Shown here in pieces: positions 1-9,392 of a DNA stretch of 64,000 bases. The position numbers and the translations under genes are program-made. The stretch is from Chloroflexota bacterium (GTDB lineage Bacteria > Chloroflexota > UBA11872): the NCBI GenBank assembly GCA_022821645.1, contig JAJEDE010000025.1:310001-374000 (forward strand). Reading direction: 5' to 3'. The number at the start of each line of letters is the position of its first letter. The first letter of the stretch is position 1. The notes under the pieces were generated by a model. The model worked only from the letters and a program-made list of their open reading frames with translations, did not search any database and was not told where the DNA came from.

Positions 1-1
1 G

Positions 2-163
2 GGGTCCGCCCACAGCATCTTCAGCAGCGACATCCCACGCACGATGGGTAGCCTGCTCGATCTTGCTCAGGAGCGCGGAGCTCCGCTGGAGGGCATGCGC
101 GTACGCCACGCCACGCTTGAGGATGTATTCCTCAAGCTCACTGGACGGACGCTCAGAGATTGA
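2..163 (+). CDS. ABC transporter ATP-binding protein, C-terminal fragment
   Basis: Only the last 53 residues are present; the rest lies before the window. The ending LEDVFLKLTGRTLRD is the usual tail of ATPases of drug/polysaccharide ABC-2 exporters, where LEDVF and LTGR follow the nucleotide-binding domain. Walker motifs are outside the window. The TGA stop overlaps the TTG start of the permease that follows, so the two are translationally coupled and form one exporter. The substrate cannot be told from this fragment. Confidence 0.85.
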   Translation, partial: GSAHSIFSSDIPRTMGSLLDLAQERGAPLEGMRVRHATLEDVFLKLTGRTLRD

Positions 164-1248
164 ACGCCTTTCTGCCGCTGTTCCGAACCAATTACCGCGA
201 CTTCGTGCGTGACCGCACGGCGCTGTTTTGGACCATCGCGTTTCCGGTCCTCTTCATCGGAATCTTCGGAATAGTGCTGGGCCGCGGGGACGATGGCGCC
301 AGTTACGAGGTTGGCTTGGTGGTGGAGGACACGTCGCCCGCGGCCGAAGCTCTGGATGATGTGCTGGGGGGATTCGACGCCTTGGATATCACGCGGGGCG
401 AGCGGGACATGGAAATCGCTTTTCTCGCGGACGGCGAACGTCGTGCGGTCGTCGTCGTTCCACAGGGCTTCGGCGCGTCGCTAGAAACGGGTGCCCCGCT
501 TCCGCTGCAAGTCCACTTCGACCCGTCCCAACAAACCACCCAGCAGGTCGTGATACCCGTGCTGCTGCGGGCGTTTGAAGTCGCCGACCGCGCACTCACG
601 CAGACTCGGCCGGTCGTCACCGCCGACTTTCGGACGCTTCAGTCCGAGCGGCTGCAGGTAATCGACTTCATCATGCCCGGCCTTATCGCCATGAGCGTAA
701 TGAACGGCGGAGTGTTTGGCGCCATCGCCATGGTGTCGCTCCGCGAACGCCGGGTTCTGCGGCGGCTCTCGGCCACCCCGCTGCCGGCTTGGGCGTTGGT
801 TGGCGCTGACGTCGCTTTCCGCATGGTGGTGGTGCTGCTCCAGACGGTGCTGCTGGTCATACTGGCCGTGCTGATAGGCGGCGTGTCCGTCAAGGTCGAG
901 AATCTCCCAGCGTTGGCCGGCGTGACGATGCTGGGCGGGCTGGCCTTCGTGGCCATCGGATTCTTCCTGGGAGCGTTCGCCAAGACTGAGCAGGGCTTCT
1001 TCCCGGTTGCTCAGGTCATCACGTTTCCGATGCTCTTCCTCTCAGGCATTTTCTTTCCGCTCGATACCATGCCGGGCTGGATTCGACCGCTGGTCAGCGC
1101 CATGCCGCTGACCTACCTGGGCGATGCAATGCGGCAGTTAATGGTTGGTGGGGCCCCTGTCCACTCGATGGCGCTCAACCTGGGAGTCTTGACCGCTTTT
1201 CTCGTTGTCTTTTTCGCTTTGGCGGTGCGTCTCTTCAGGTACGAGTAG
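160..1248 (+). CDS. ABC-2 type transporter permease
   Basis: This 362-residue inner-membrane protein has the ABC-2 exporter plan: one N-terminal membrane span (about 21-42), a large extracytoplasmic domain (about 45-165), then five hydrophobic spans from about 172 to the C terminus. It pairs with the ATPase just upstream; its TTG start shares four bases (TTGA) with that gene's stop, which supports the TTG start over later ones. Related pairs export drugs, lipids or polysaccharides, but no specific substrate can be assigned. The next gene is convergent, 12 bases away, with no evident terminator hairpin in the gap. Confidence 0.88.
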   Translation: MNAFLPLFRTNYRDFVRDRTALFWTIAFPVLFIGIFGIVLGRGDDGASYEVGLVVEDTSPAAEALDDVLGGFDALDITRGERDMEIAFLADGERRAVVVVPQGFGASLETGAPLPLQVHFDPSQQTTQQVVIPVLLRAFEVADRALTQTRPVVTADFRTLQSERLQVIDFIMPGLIAMSVMNGGVFGAIAMVSLRERRVLRRLSATPLPAWALVGADVAFRMVVVLLQTVLLVILAVLIGGVSVKVENLPALAGVTMLGGLAFVAIGFFLGAFAKTEQGFFPVAQVITFPMLFLSGIFFPLDTMPGWIRPLVSAMPLTYLGDAMRQLMVGGAPVHSMALNLGVLTAFLVVFFALAVRLFRYE

Positions 1249-1260
1249 CGTTGGTTGACC

Positions 1261-2109
1261 TCAGGCGCCAACGGCGTGCCTGAGCGTTCTCACCTCGCGC
1301 AACAAGCCGGCCGGATTGAGGCCCACGGTGTCGATCATGTGCACGGTGCCGGGATTGCGTCCGATTGTGCGCATCACCTTGCCTAAGTCCAGTCCTCGTT
1401 CCAGGCCAACGTGCAGCGGCATGTTGGGTTCGCGTCCCGGCGCTGTGTTGTGCCAGCGAATTTCAGCCATGCGGTCGGCGAAGCGCGCCATGTAGTCAAG
1501 CCGCGCTTCGAATGCCAAGCGATCGCCGTTGACCGCATGAAAGGCCCGACCAGTGTGAAGGGCGAACCGCACCGTGCTTGTGGCGTCTAGCATGGCCAAC
1601 ACGCTGTCCAAAGCGTTGAGCACTGCGCCGTCGCCGGCGTTCTGCACGGCGATGGGCAAGCCCGGAAACAGGTCGTGAATCGTGCGGAAGCTCTCGCGTA
1701 GCACGTCAATGTGCTGTGCGTCCGCTGTCATCCGCCGTCCTGGATGCGCCACGTACATTTCCATGGCATGGCGCTGTTCGAAAAACTCGATGATCTGCAC
1801 ATACTGACGGAGGGCAATGCTGCGATCCGTTGCGCTTGGGTCCGTCAGCGATGGCCAGCGGCGGGTGGACGCGTCGCGAAACACGTTGAGGTGAAAGCGC
1901 ATTGGCGCCGCGTCAAGAATCTCTATGAAGTCAGCATCGAAGAATGTGCGTAGTCCCAGCTCGTACATATATGTATCGAGATTGAGCTCGACGACCTGAA
2001 ACTCAAGGCGGACGGCGACGTCAACTATTTCCCGCAACTGCCGCAGCAGACGCCGGCGATCGTGGGGGACGATGCGCGGGTTGAACCCGAGTCTGAGTGG
2101 CGGCATCAA
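1261..2109 (-). CDS. sugar isomerase/AP endonuclease-like TIM barrel protein
   Basis: The 282-residue protein resembles the xylose isomerase-like TIM barrel family (AP endonuclease family 2). It starts with a strand LRLGFNP and has the alternating strand/helix layout, including the segments FQVVELNLD, MYVAHPG, PIAVQNAG, RFALHTGRA and AEIRWHNT, which fall where metal-binding E/H/D residues sit in the family. It is the last gene of a leftward run with cysteine synthase, serS, lysS and greA. The substrate is unknown; members act on sugars, inositols or hydroxypyruvate. It is a distant member, so the family call is firmer than any reaction. Confidence 0.6.
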   Translation of the reverse strand: MMPPLRLGFNPRIVPHDRRRLLRQLREIVDVAVRLEFQVVELNLDTYMYELGLRTFFDADFIEILDAAPMRFHLNVFRDASTRRWPSLTDPSATDRSIALRQYVQIIEFFEQRHAMEMYVAHPGRRMTADAQHIDVLRESFRTIHDLFPGLPIAVQNAGDGAVLNALDSVLAMLDATSTVRFALHTGRAFHAVNGDRLAFEARLDYMARFADRMAEIRWHNTAPGREPNMPLHVGLERGLDLGKVMRTIGRNPGTVHMIDTVGLNPAGLLREVRTLRHAVGA

Positions 2110-2188
2110 TCAGGTCGGCGTAGGGCGGGCCTGCGCAGAATAGAAGGCAAGAGCGGGGCTTCCCGGGAGCAAAGCGGGCGACGTACGG

Positions 2189-3106
2189 TCACGGCTCCCA
2201 GAGCCCCGATGAAATGTACCGGTCGCCGCCGTCGGGCAAGACGGTGATCACGCAGGCACGTGGATCACGCAAGAGGATCTGGCGAACCGCAAACAGATAG
2301 GCGCCAGACGATTGGCCAGCAAAGATCCCCACGCGCGCCAGGTCGAACGACAGGTCTCCAGCGGCGTCAATGTCAATCTCAACCCAGGAATCGACGACCG
2401 AGCGGTCGAGAATCTCAGGCTCAATGTGTCCCTCGCCCAACGGCTTGAGTCCCTCGACCCCGGGGAACACCGGCGGTAGGGCGCCAACCGTTTCCACATC
2501 GGGGCGTTCTTCGCGCAGCCGCCGACCAACACCCGTGATTGTTCCCCCGGTGCCAACGCCACTCACGAAGTGCGTAAAGTTCTCCGGCGCCTGCGCCAGA
2601 ATCTCGACGGCCGTACCCTCGTAATGGGCCAGCCAGTTCGAGTCGTTGCTGTACTGGTCTGAGAAGAAGTACCGGTCGGGGTCTGCGGCGTACCGTCGCT
2701 GAACTTCTCGAAGAGCCTCGTCGTAGCCGAGAATGGCGTCTGTAATCACGAGGTTGGCGCCGTGCGCCGTGAGGCGTCGACGCCTTTCCTGGCTGGCGTT
2801 GGCCGGGATCACAATTTCAACCGGATACCCCAGCGCCGCGCCAAACATTGCATAGGCGATTCCGGCGTTACCGGAGGATGAGTCAAGAATGACCTGGCCG
2901 GACCCCAATCTTCCCTGGGCCACCGCGTCCAGCAACATGCGAGCTACGGGACGGTCCTTGATCGAACCTCCGGGATTCATTGACTCGAGCTTGGCGAGGA
3001 CGACTGCTTCCGGGAACTCGTTTTGAAAGATCGGAATCTCGACCATTGGAGTGTCGCCGACGAGTTCGAAGAGCGGATGCGCCCGCGCGCCGTCCGTCAG
3101 GGCCAT
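2189..3106 (-). CDS. PLP-dependent cysteine synthase family protein
   Basis: This 305-residue enzyme is of the O-acetylserine sulfhydrylase/cystathionine beta-synthase fold, which replaces the beta substituent of a serine derivative. The motif NPGGSIKDRP (about 46-55) carries the PLP lysine, SSSGNAGIA is the substrate/phosphate loop (usually SGNTG, here Ala for Thr), and GVGTGGTITGVG binds the PLP phosphate. The order is closest to CysM/CysK-type proteins. Its ATG overlaps the 3' end of serS by 10 bases, so it is co-transcribed with aminoacyl-tRNA synthetase genes. Whether it uses O-acetylserine, O-phosphoserine or cystathionine cannot be read from these motifs. Confidence 0.85.
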   Translation of the reverse strand: MALTDGARAHPLFELVGDTPMVEIPIFQNEFPEAVVLAKLESMNPGGSIKDRPVARMLLDAVAQGRLGSGQVILDSSSGNAGIAYAMFGAALGYPVEIVIPANASQERRRRLTAHGANLVITDAILGYDEALREVQRRYAADPDRYFFSDQYSNDSNWLAHYEGTAVEILAQAPENFTHFVSGVGTGGTITGVGRRLREERPDVETVGALPPVFPGVEGLKPLGEGHIEPEILDRSVVDSWVEIDIDAAGDLSFDLARVGIFAGQSSGAYLFAVRQILLRDPRACVITVLPDGGDRYISSGLWEP

Positions 3107-4377
3107 TGCGCTTCGGCCTCAATCTGGGTGCAGCCACCCATGTACGGCTGCAGGACGTCGGGAATACGAACAGTTCCGTCCGCCTTGCGGCCATTCTCAA
3201 GCAACGCAACGAACGTGCGTGGAAGGCCTAGCGCAGTGCCGTTGAGTGAGTGCGCGTATTCGGCTCTTTGAGAGCCAGGTCTGCGAAGTCGGACGGCGGC
3301 TCGCCGAGTCTGAAACGCCTCGCAATTCGAGACGGACGACACTTCCAGCCACTCCCCGGCCCCGGGCGACCAGACTTCCAAGTCGTACTGCTTGGCTGCG
3401 GCAAAGCCCAGATCACCGGTCGGCACTTCGCGGACGCGATACGTCAGGCCAAGGTGTCGGATCACCGCCTCCGCTTCGCTGCGCATGCGCTCAAGATCCG
3501 TATATGAGTCATCGGGTGTGGTCACGTTGAATAGCTCAATCTTGTCAAACTGGCGCACCCGACGGAGCCCTCGCGTCTCAACGCCCGCAGCTCCAGCCTC
3601 ACGTCGGAACGCCGCAGCGTACGCCACGTACTTGGCCGGGAGCATGGCGGTGTCCAGCGTTTCGCCCGCGTGGTACTCGGACAAGGCCACCTCGGCGGTC
3701 GGGCTGAGCCACAATCGACGGTTGTCGACCGCATACGAGTCTGCTGCGAATTTTGGCAACTTGGCAGCGTTGGTCATCGCGTTCTGGGTGACCAGCGCCG
3801 GCAAGTAGAGCTCGCGGTATCCATGTTCCCGAACCTGGAAGTCCAGCATCCACTGAATGAGAGCACGCTGAAGCCGCGCCCCGGCCCCGCGAAAGATCCA
3901 GAATCCCGATCCCGCCACCTTTGATGCCCGAACGAAGTCAAGAATGCCCAGGTCTCTGCCAATCTCGTCATGGGGCGGAGTTTGGCTGTCGGGTGTGGGC
4001 GTGCCGCTGCAAAAGTGAATTTGCCCTGGGTGATCAGCGTCTCCCATGAGTGCGGAAGCGTGCGGCAGCATTGGGACTTCCAGCAGCAACTGTTCGACCT
4101 CGGCCTGAACATCCGTCAGCTTGGGTTCGCAAACGCCAAGCTGAGAGGTCAGTTCGCGCGTACGGGCAATCAGAGACTCCCGCTCCTCTCCCGAGGCGCG
4201 GCCGATGCTACGGGAGACCTTGCGTCGTGCGGCCCGAAGACTCTCGACCTCGGTCAGCAGCTGGCGTCGCTGACTGTCCAGGCTGAGCAGTTCATCTAGA
4301 GGTACGTCACCGCCGCGGGTTGCAAGGCGCTCGCGAACAAGCGCCTCGTTCTCGCGAATGAACCTCAGGGGCAGCAT
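3097..4377 (-). CDS. serS: seryl-tRNA synthetase
   Basis: A class II synthetase that charges tRNA-Ser. The first 100 residues form the long helical coiled-coil arm (LRFIRENEALVRERL at the start, then Q/R/L-rich helices), followed by the catalytic core with motif 2 around FRREAGAAG and LRRVRQFDKIE, and motif 3 near the C terminus around NGTALGLPRTFVALLEN. The ATG at 4377 was chosen because the family begins MLDLKFIREN; an in-frame upstream ATG at 4413 would add 12 unrelated residues. Length (426 aa) is normal. It lies 60 bases after lysS and overlaps the next gene. Confidence 0.96.
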   Translation of the reverse strand: MLPLRFIRENEALVRERLATRGGDVPLDELLSLDSQRRQLLTEVESLRAARRKVSRSIGRASGEERESLIARTRELTSQLGVCEPKLTDVQAEVEQLLLEVPMLPHASALMGDADHPGQIHFCSGTPTPDSQTPPHDEIGRDLGILDFVRASKVAGSGFWIFRGAGARLQRALIQWMLDFQVREHGYRELYLPALVTQNAMTNAAKLPKFAADSYAVDNRRLWLSPTAEVALSEYHAGETLDTAMLPAKYVAYAAAFRREAGAAGVETRGLRRVRQFDKIELFNVTTPDDSYTDLERMRSEAEAVIRHLGLTYRVREVPTGDLGFAAAKQYDLEVWSPGAGEWLEVSSVSNCEAFQTRRAAVRLRRPGSQRAEYAHSLNGTALGLPRTFVALLENGRKADGTVRIPDVLQPYMGGCTQIEAEAQWP

Positions 4378-4437
4378 CAGGTTGCCAGGGCCGTGTGGGC
4401 GCGCTGCGGTCAACGCGGCGTGCGAATGGCGTTAATT

Positions 4438-5928
4438 CTACGAGCGGTCGCGGAGTTGCGGAAAAAGAATGACTTCTCGGATGTTGGTGACACCGGTCAG
4501 TGCCATAACCAGCCGATCCACGCCAATGCCAAGACCTCCGGCGGGCGGCATGCCGTGCTCGAGCGCGAGCAAAAAGTCCGCATCAACCGGGGTGGCGTCC
4601 TCGCCGTGTCTCTCTGAGGCCTGTTCCTCCATGCGAACGCGCTGCTCCAGCGGGTCGTTGAGTTCGGTATAGGCGTTGGCCATTTCCATACCGTTGACAA
4701 ACACCTCGAATCGCTCGATGTAGCGTGGATCGTCCGCACAGCGCTTGGCCAGCGGGGCGGTCTCAGTCGGATAACGCTCCAGGAACGTGGGTTGGACAAG
4801 CGTCGGCTCGACAAGCGTCTTCATCAGTTCGTCCAGCAGCTTTGCCCGCGGCCACGAGGGATCGACTTGAATCTCGTTGGCCTTGGCGGCTTCGCGCAGC
4901 GCTGATTCTCTGTCATCCTCGTCGAGATCAACCCCGCAACTAGCCAGCAGGGCGTCGCGATAGGTCAGACGCCGCCATGGCGGGGTGAAGTCGAGGACAT
5001 CTTCCTCCAACTGCACGCGCGTTGTTCCGTAAACGGCCTCGGCGGCGGCCGCGACGAGTTCCTGGACGAGTCCGCGCATATCGCTCAGGTCCGCAAAGGC
5101 CCGATAGCACTCAAGCATCGTGAATTCGGGGCTGTGCGAGCTGTCGATCCCTTCGTTGCGAAAGGTCTTGCAGATCTCGTAGACGCGTTCGAACCCGGCA
5201 ACAAGAAGGCGCTTCAGGTATAGCTCATCGGAGATGCGCAAGTAGTAGTCGCGGTTCAAGGCGGCATAGGAGGTCACAAAGGGCACGGCGGCACCGCCAC
5301 CGTAGACCGGCTGGAGCGTCGGGGTTTCAACCTCGAGGAATCCGTGAGCGTCTAGGACTCGGCGCAATGCCGAGACTATGGCCGTTCGATCTTCGAACCT
5401 GCGCCTGACATCTTCATTTGCAAGGATGTCCAGATAGCGCTGCCGAAAACGAATCTCGTGGTCTTTCAGGCCGTGCCACTTGGCAGACAGGGGGCGAAGC
5501 GCCTTGGCGGCTACTTGCAACCGCTCGGCGCGGACGCTGGGTTCACCGCTACGGGTGCGGAAGAGCGGGCCGCCGGCTGAGACGAAGTCACCGACATCGA
5601 GCATCGCGAGCGCGTTTCGGTAGGTGTCAGGGCCGAGGGCCTGGCGGTTGAGGAACAGTTGAATCTCTCCGGAGCCGTCGCGGAGCCGGGCGAACGAGGT
5701 CCCGCCCATGTCGCGAAAGCCGACGAGGCGGCCGGCAACGTCCACGTCGGGAGGCGGCTTGTCATCGACTCTGGCTAACGCGTCGCAGGCGTTGTGGGTT
5801 CGCGGGGGCCTGGCGGGATAGGCGGTTCCTTGCGTGGATTCGATCCGCTCAAGCTTTGCGCGCCGCGTTTCGAATAGTCGGTCGGCCGCACCCGCGCCAG
5901 TTTGCTCGGCGCTCGTGTCGTCGCTCAG
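4438..5928 (-). CDS. lysS: lysyl-tRNA synthetase, class II
   Basis: Class II LysRS: an N-terminal OB-fold anticodon-binding domain (about 65-160, with VAGRLVGFRDMGGTSFARLRD), then the class II core with motif 1 (RYLDIL, FLEVETPTLQ), motif 2 (FRNEGIDSSHSPEFTMLE) and motif 3 (GLGIGVDRLVMALTG). The likely start is CTG at 5928, whose last bases overlap the greA stop as CTGA, matching other NTGA overlaps in this window; an in-frame ATG at 6000 would overlap greA by 76 bases and adds a poorly conserved arginine-rich leader. Rare CTG initiation is inferred, not proven. Confidence 0.93.
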   Translation of the reverse strand: MSDDTSAEQTGAGAADRLFETRRAKLERIESTQGTAYPARPPRTHNACDALARVDDKPPPDVDVAGRLVGFRDMGGTSFARLRDGSGEIQLFLNRQALGPDTYRNALAMLDVGDFVSAGGPLFRTRSGEPSVRAERLQVAAKALRPLSAKWHGLKDHEIRFRQRYLDILANEDVRRRFEDRTAIVSALRRVLDAHGFLEVETPTLQPVYGGGAAVPFVTSYAALNRDYYLRISDELYLKRLLVAGFERVYEICKTFRNEGIDSSHSPEFTMLECYRAFADLSDMRGLVQELVAAAAEAVYGTTRVQLEEDVLDFTPPWRRLTYRDALLASCGVDLDEDDRESALREAAKANEIQVDPSWPRAKLLDELMKTLVEPTLVQPTFLERYPTETAPLAKRCADDPRYIERFEVFVNGMEMANAYTELNDPLEQRVRMEEQASERHGEDATPVDADFLLALEHGMPPAGGLGIGVDRLVMALTGVTNIREVILFPQLRDRS

Positions 5929-6380
5929 CTGATCTCCAGAATCTCGTGCAAATGGGCGCCGCGCGGGGTCTGAACGGTCACCGAGTCGCCGGTTTTGCAC
6001 CCGACGAGGGCCTCGCCTAACGGGGATTCGTTGGAGATCTTGCCATCAAGCAGGTCAATCTCATCGGTGCCGACGATCGTGTACTCACGTTCGCCGTTGT
6101 CCGACTTGAGGCGCACGGTGGAACCGATGCTTACGGTATCCGATGAGTGGGTGCTGATGACCTCCGCGTCCTTGAGCAGGCGCTCGAGCATCATGATCCG
6201 GCCCTCAATGAAGGCTTGTTCGTTGCGCACCTCGTCGGACTCGTTGCCTTCGTTGAGTTCGCCAAACTCCTTGGCTTCGTGGATTCGCTTGATGATGCCG
6301 GGCCGCTGGACCGTCTTGAGATCATCCAATTCGGCCATCAAGCGCGTGCGACCATCCTCGGTCAGGAACTTCTTTGCCAC
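5925..6380 (-). CDS. greA: transcription elongation factor GreA
   Basis: GreA rescues backtracked RNA polymerase by stimulating transcript cleavage. The 151-residue protein has the N-terminal helical hairpin (1-75) and a C-terminal FKBP-like domain (about 80-151, GSTVRLKS to SPLGEALVGCKTGD). At the hairpin tip the family has GDLKENAEY with acidic D41 and E44; here it reads GELNEGNES, so E44 is kept, D41 is replaced by Glu, and the following Asn-Ala-Glu-Tyr is altered. It starts a leftward operon with lysS, 75 bases after the hydantoinase gene. Confidence 0.93.
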   Translation of the reverse strand: MAKKFLTEDGRTRLMAELDDLKTVQRPGIIKRIHEAKEFGELNEGNESDEVRNEQAFIEGRIMMLERLLKDAEVISTHSSDTVSIGSTVRLKSDNGEREYTIVGTDEIDLLDGKISNESPLGEALVGCKTGDSVTVQTPRGAHLHEILEIS

Positions 6381-6455
6381 TGGGTCGCCTTCGTGTGGTC
6401 ACGGTCGGACCGCATGCGGGTGCGGCGTGCGGGCCACCTGGAGGATTCTGGCAAA

Positions 6456-8471
6456 TTATAGGGGAGAGCAGGATTCGGTGTCGGGCCGACCGATACCCGT
6501 AAACGTGAATCGCGTTTCCATAAGGTACCCGGCTTCGGCTGGGTCTTCGCTGGGGGCGTCCCAGCTGTGCTCGGCGTGGGTGATCTCCGGCCGCGTGGCT
6601 CCGGCAGCACGTGCGCGGGATCGCGCGAGATCTGGCCCAGCGTGCTGTATGTAATTCCGGGCTGCAGCGATTGAGGCGAAACGGCGGCGTTCGGTTGGAC
6701 CGTGGACGACGTAGCCGGTGACGCCGGAGCGGGCGTAGAGGGGCCGCAGCAGAAACTCTACCTGTTCGATTACCTGGCTGGCAGCGGCGCCGACGGAGCT
6801 GGCCACGGCGGACAGTTCGGGTACCTGGCACTCGGCGTGAACACGCTCGGCCACTTTGGGCAACCAGGCGTCGGCCGGCGCACCCAGGGCCACGATCGGA
6901 TCCGTGATGTCGAGCCGCACGTCAAGCGGATCGCGACGGTGGTTGCTTGACAGTGAGCGGTCGATGAGAAAGCGGCTGAGGCGATCGTCGGCGTCGGCTG
7001 CGCGACTGTCGAATTCGGCGACGGCGCGGCGAAGTACGCCTTCGGCGAGTAGTCGGACTACCAGTTCGTGCGTGCGGCTGAGAAAGGTGTCGAGGTCGAG
7101 TCGGCTCTCCCGGGCGGCCACGCGACAGGCTCGAACGGCGCTGTCGACGTCGAAGCCCTCAAACTCGCCGCGGGCGTGAAGGATGTCGGTTGGGGTCAGC
7201 CCGATTCGGCGAACGAGGCCGCGGGCGATGAGGGAGCGGAGGTTGAGTAAGCGAGCGTCGGCCAGTCTGACGCGCTGCGCAAGGGCTGTCACGTCAAGCG
7301 GACCTTGCCGAAGCGCATCGCAAATTTCCTGCTCGGTCGTCGATCGAACCGAGTCATGAGCGGCGCCGTTGACGGTAAGAAACTCCCAGACAGGGACAAG
7401 GCGATGGGTGCGGTTGTCGCGGTCGATGGTGGCGAGAGCTTCGGCGACTGCGCGGTCTGAGGCCGCAGCGGCGGAAAGGGGTTGAACTCGTTGGGGACCA
7501 ACGCTGAGATCCAGGGGATCGGCGAGGATCCGACTGTCGCCCCCGATGCCGAATGAGCGCACATCGGCGGCGCGGACGGCGGTTCGCCAATCACCAATGG
7601 CGGCGCCCCGGTCGCTGACCGTCGGCTGTCCGTCGCGTAGCAGCGCAACGTCGGTTGTGGTGCCGCCCATATCGACCACCAGGGCGGCGTCGCGGCCAGT
7701 GAGACGGTGGGCGCCCAGGGCGCTGGCGGCCGGGCCGGAGAGCAGCGTTTCGACGGGGCGAGCCCGAGCGACTTTGAGTGGCATCACTGCTCCGTCGCCG
7801 CGGACCACGGTGACCGAGGCCGCGATGCCGCCTTTGGCGATGCTGCGTTCAATGGCGGCAAGCAGCTGTTCGACGTGGGGGATGAGACGGGCGTTGAGGA
7901 CGGCCGTGGTGGCACGGCGGACTGAGTTGAGGGAACGACCGACGTCGCCGCCTGTGACGACAGGGCTGTCCGTGAGCTCCGCAACGATCTCGGTAGCGCG
8001 GATCTCGTGGTCGGGGTTGCGGACGGATAGATAGCTAGACACGGCAAAGGCGTCGACGCGGTTCCGTTGGCGCTCGACGGCGCGGCGCAGGGCATCTTCG
8101 TCAAGCGCGGCTCGTTCCTCGCCGAAGACGTCGTGGCGACCAGGGATGAACTCGAGAGCTGCGGCGTGGATGCGGTGGAGGAGACCATAGCGGCGGAGCA
8201 TGGCTTCGTCGTAGCCGAGGAGCAAGGCACACACGCGGCCTCCGAGGCCTTCAAGGGCGGCGTTGGTGGCCAGGGTTGTCGAGAGGGCGACGACGCTGAT
8301 CTGGTTGGGGGCAACAAGCCGGAGACCGTCGATCGCAGCGGTGATTCCGAGCGAGAGATCCGCGTGGGTGGTGGGGGACTTGTGCCAATCGACGACGGCG
8401 CCGGTGGCCGCGTCAAGGGCAACGGCGTCGGTGTGGGTGCCGCCGGTGTCGATGCCGAGGATCAGTGACAT
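6456..8471 (-). CDS. hydantoinase/oxoprolinase family protein (HyuA-like)
   Basis: A 671-residue protein of the ATP-dependent hydantoinase/5-oxoprolinase alpha type, with an acetate kinase-like actin fold. It begins LILGIDTGGTHTDAVALD (phosphate 1 loop), has VVDMGGTTTDVALLRDG near 280 and a conserved GIGGDSRI just after. The ATG at 8471 gives the canonical start; an in-frame start at 8561 would add 30 residues. No HyuB partner is adjacent, so either the partner is elsewhere or this is a stand-alone member. The substrate is unknown: members act on hydantoins, 5-oxoproline or N-methylhydantoin, or carboxylate acetone/acetophenone. Confidence 0.87.
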   Translation of the reverse strand: MSLILGIDTGGTHTDAVALDAATGAVVDWHKSPTTHADLSLGITAAIDGLRLVAPNQISVVALSTTLATNAALEGLGGRVCALLLGYDEAMLRRYGLLHRIHAAALEFIPGRHDVFGEERAALDEDALRRAVERQRNRVDAFAVSSYLSVRNPDHEIRATEIVAELTDSPVVTGGDVGRSLNSVRRATTAVLNARLIPHVEQLLAAIERSIAKGGIAASVTVVRGDGAVMPLKVARARPVETLLSGPAASALGAHRLTGRDAALVVDMGGTTTDVALLRDGQPTVSDRGAAIGDWRTAVRAADVRSFGIGGDSRILADPLDLSVGPQRVQPLSAAAASDRAVAEALATIDRDNRTHRLVPVWEFLTVNGAAHDSVRSTTEQEICDALRQGPLDVTALAQRVRLADARLLNLRSLIARGLVRRIGLTPTDILHARGEFEGFDVDSAVRACRVAARESRLDLDTFLSRTHELVVRLLAEGVLRRAVAEFDSRAADADDRLSRFLIDRSLSSNHRRDPLDVRLDITDPIVALGAPADAWLPKVAERVHAECQVPELSAVASSVGAAASQVIEQVEFLLRPLYARSGVTGYVVHGPTERRRFASIAAARNYIQHAGPDLARSRARAAGATRPEITHAEHSWDAPSEDPAEAGYLMETRFTFTGIGRPDTESCSPL

Positions 8472-8631
8472 GGGTCGATGTTCGCGCGGGTTTTTGGATT
8501 GTGCATCTCTCGGCACCAGCCAGTCCGGGCGGGTGTGAAGTAATCCCTGCGGCTGGCCCAACTACGGGACCCCGAGCGGACATTGCTCGACCCCAGGATA
8601 GTTGCCAGCAGCGGTCGACGAATCCGACAGG

Positions 8632-9339
8632 TTAGTCGGCGTCCATGTCCAGGAGGAGAAGATGGTAGTCAGTGGGGTCGTGGGTTTCGGGGCGGCGGGG
8701 GAGTTCGAGGGCGGGGATGGTGAGCATGAGGTTAGCGGCGAATTCGATGTCGGAGGGGTCGAGCATGAAGTATTCGGAGAGGCCGCTGGCGCGGTCGCGG
8801 GTGACTTCGACGGCGTCACGCATGGCTTGCACTGAAACGATGCGGCTGAAGCGGATGCGGAAGGTGCGTTCGCCGCTGAAATAGACGTGCTTGGTGGTGA
8901 CCGCCATGGTGCCGATGCCGCGGTCGACGATTTCGTCGCGTTCGACGGGGGTGCCGCGCGACTGGCCGACGCGGACGGAAACGCCTTTGGCTATACGGAC
9001 GCTGGTTCCCGCTGAACGGCCGACGATTTCGCGCTTGATGCGTTGTTCGGCGTAGCCGACGCCGGGAAAGACGTAAATGAGGTGCTCGCTCTTGAGGAAT
9101 TTGAACGGGAGCGGTTGGTAGTGGGACCAGTCAACCTGGGGGAGCTTGTTGTCGTCCAGGATGTCGATGATGTTGTCGCGGCGTTGGCGTTCGAGGCGCA
9201 GGGCGCGCTGTTCGGCTTCACGCTGGCGCTGCCGGATGACCTGTTGCCGCTGCCGTTCCTGTTCGCGGGCCTGGCGCGCCTGTTCCTGCCGCTCTTTCTG
9301 CTCGGCAAGGGTGCGGCGGACCCATCCGATTGGGGTCAC
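8632..9339 (-). CDS. conserved hypothetical protein with basic coiled coil
   Basis: I do not recognise this 235-residue protein. Residues 8-55 are a continuous Q/R/E-rich helix (coiled coil), followed by a beta-rich domain (about 80-200) with segments such as SVRVGQSRG, MAVTTKHVYFSG and FRIRFSRIVSVQ. The pattern of a ligand-free PH-like or GRAM-like domain is suggested by TTKHVYF preceding a final helix at SDIEFAANLM. It starts with GTG, has no signal peptide and is probably cytosolic. Neighbours are unrelated enzymes, so context gives no role. Confidence 0.6.
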   Translation of the reverse strand: MTPIGWVRRTLAEQKERQEQARQAREQERQRQQVIRQRQREAEQRALRLERQRRDNIIDILDDNKLPQVDWSHYQPLPFKFLKSEHLIYVFPGVGYAEQRIKREIVGRSAGTSVRIAKGVSVRVGQSRGTPVERDEIVDRGIGTMAVTTKHVYFSGERTFRIRFSRIVSVQAMRDAVEVTRDRASGLSEYFMLDPSDIEFAANLMLTIPALELPRRPETHDPTDYHLLLLDMDAD

Positions 9340-9392
9340 GTTGCAGATCTCCGTTTCGTCGCCATCCTGCCAGGATGCGCGCTAGCGCCGAA

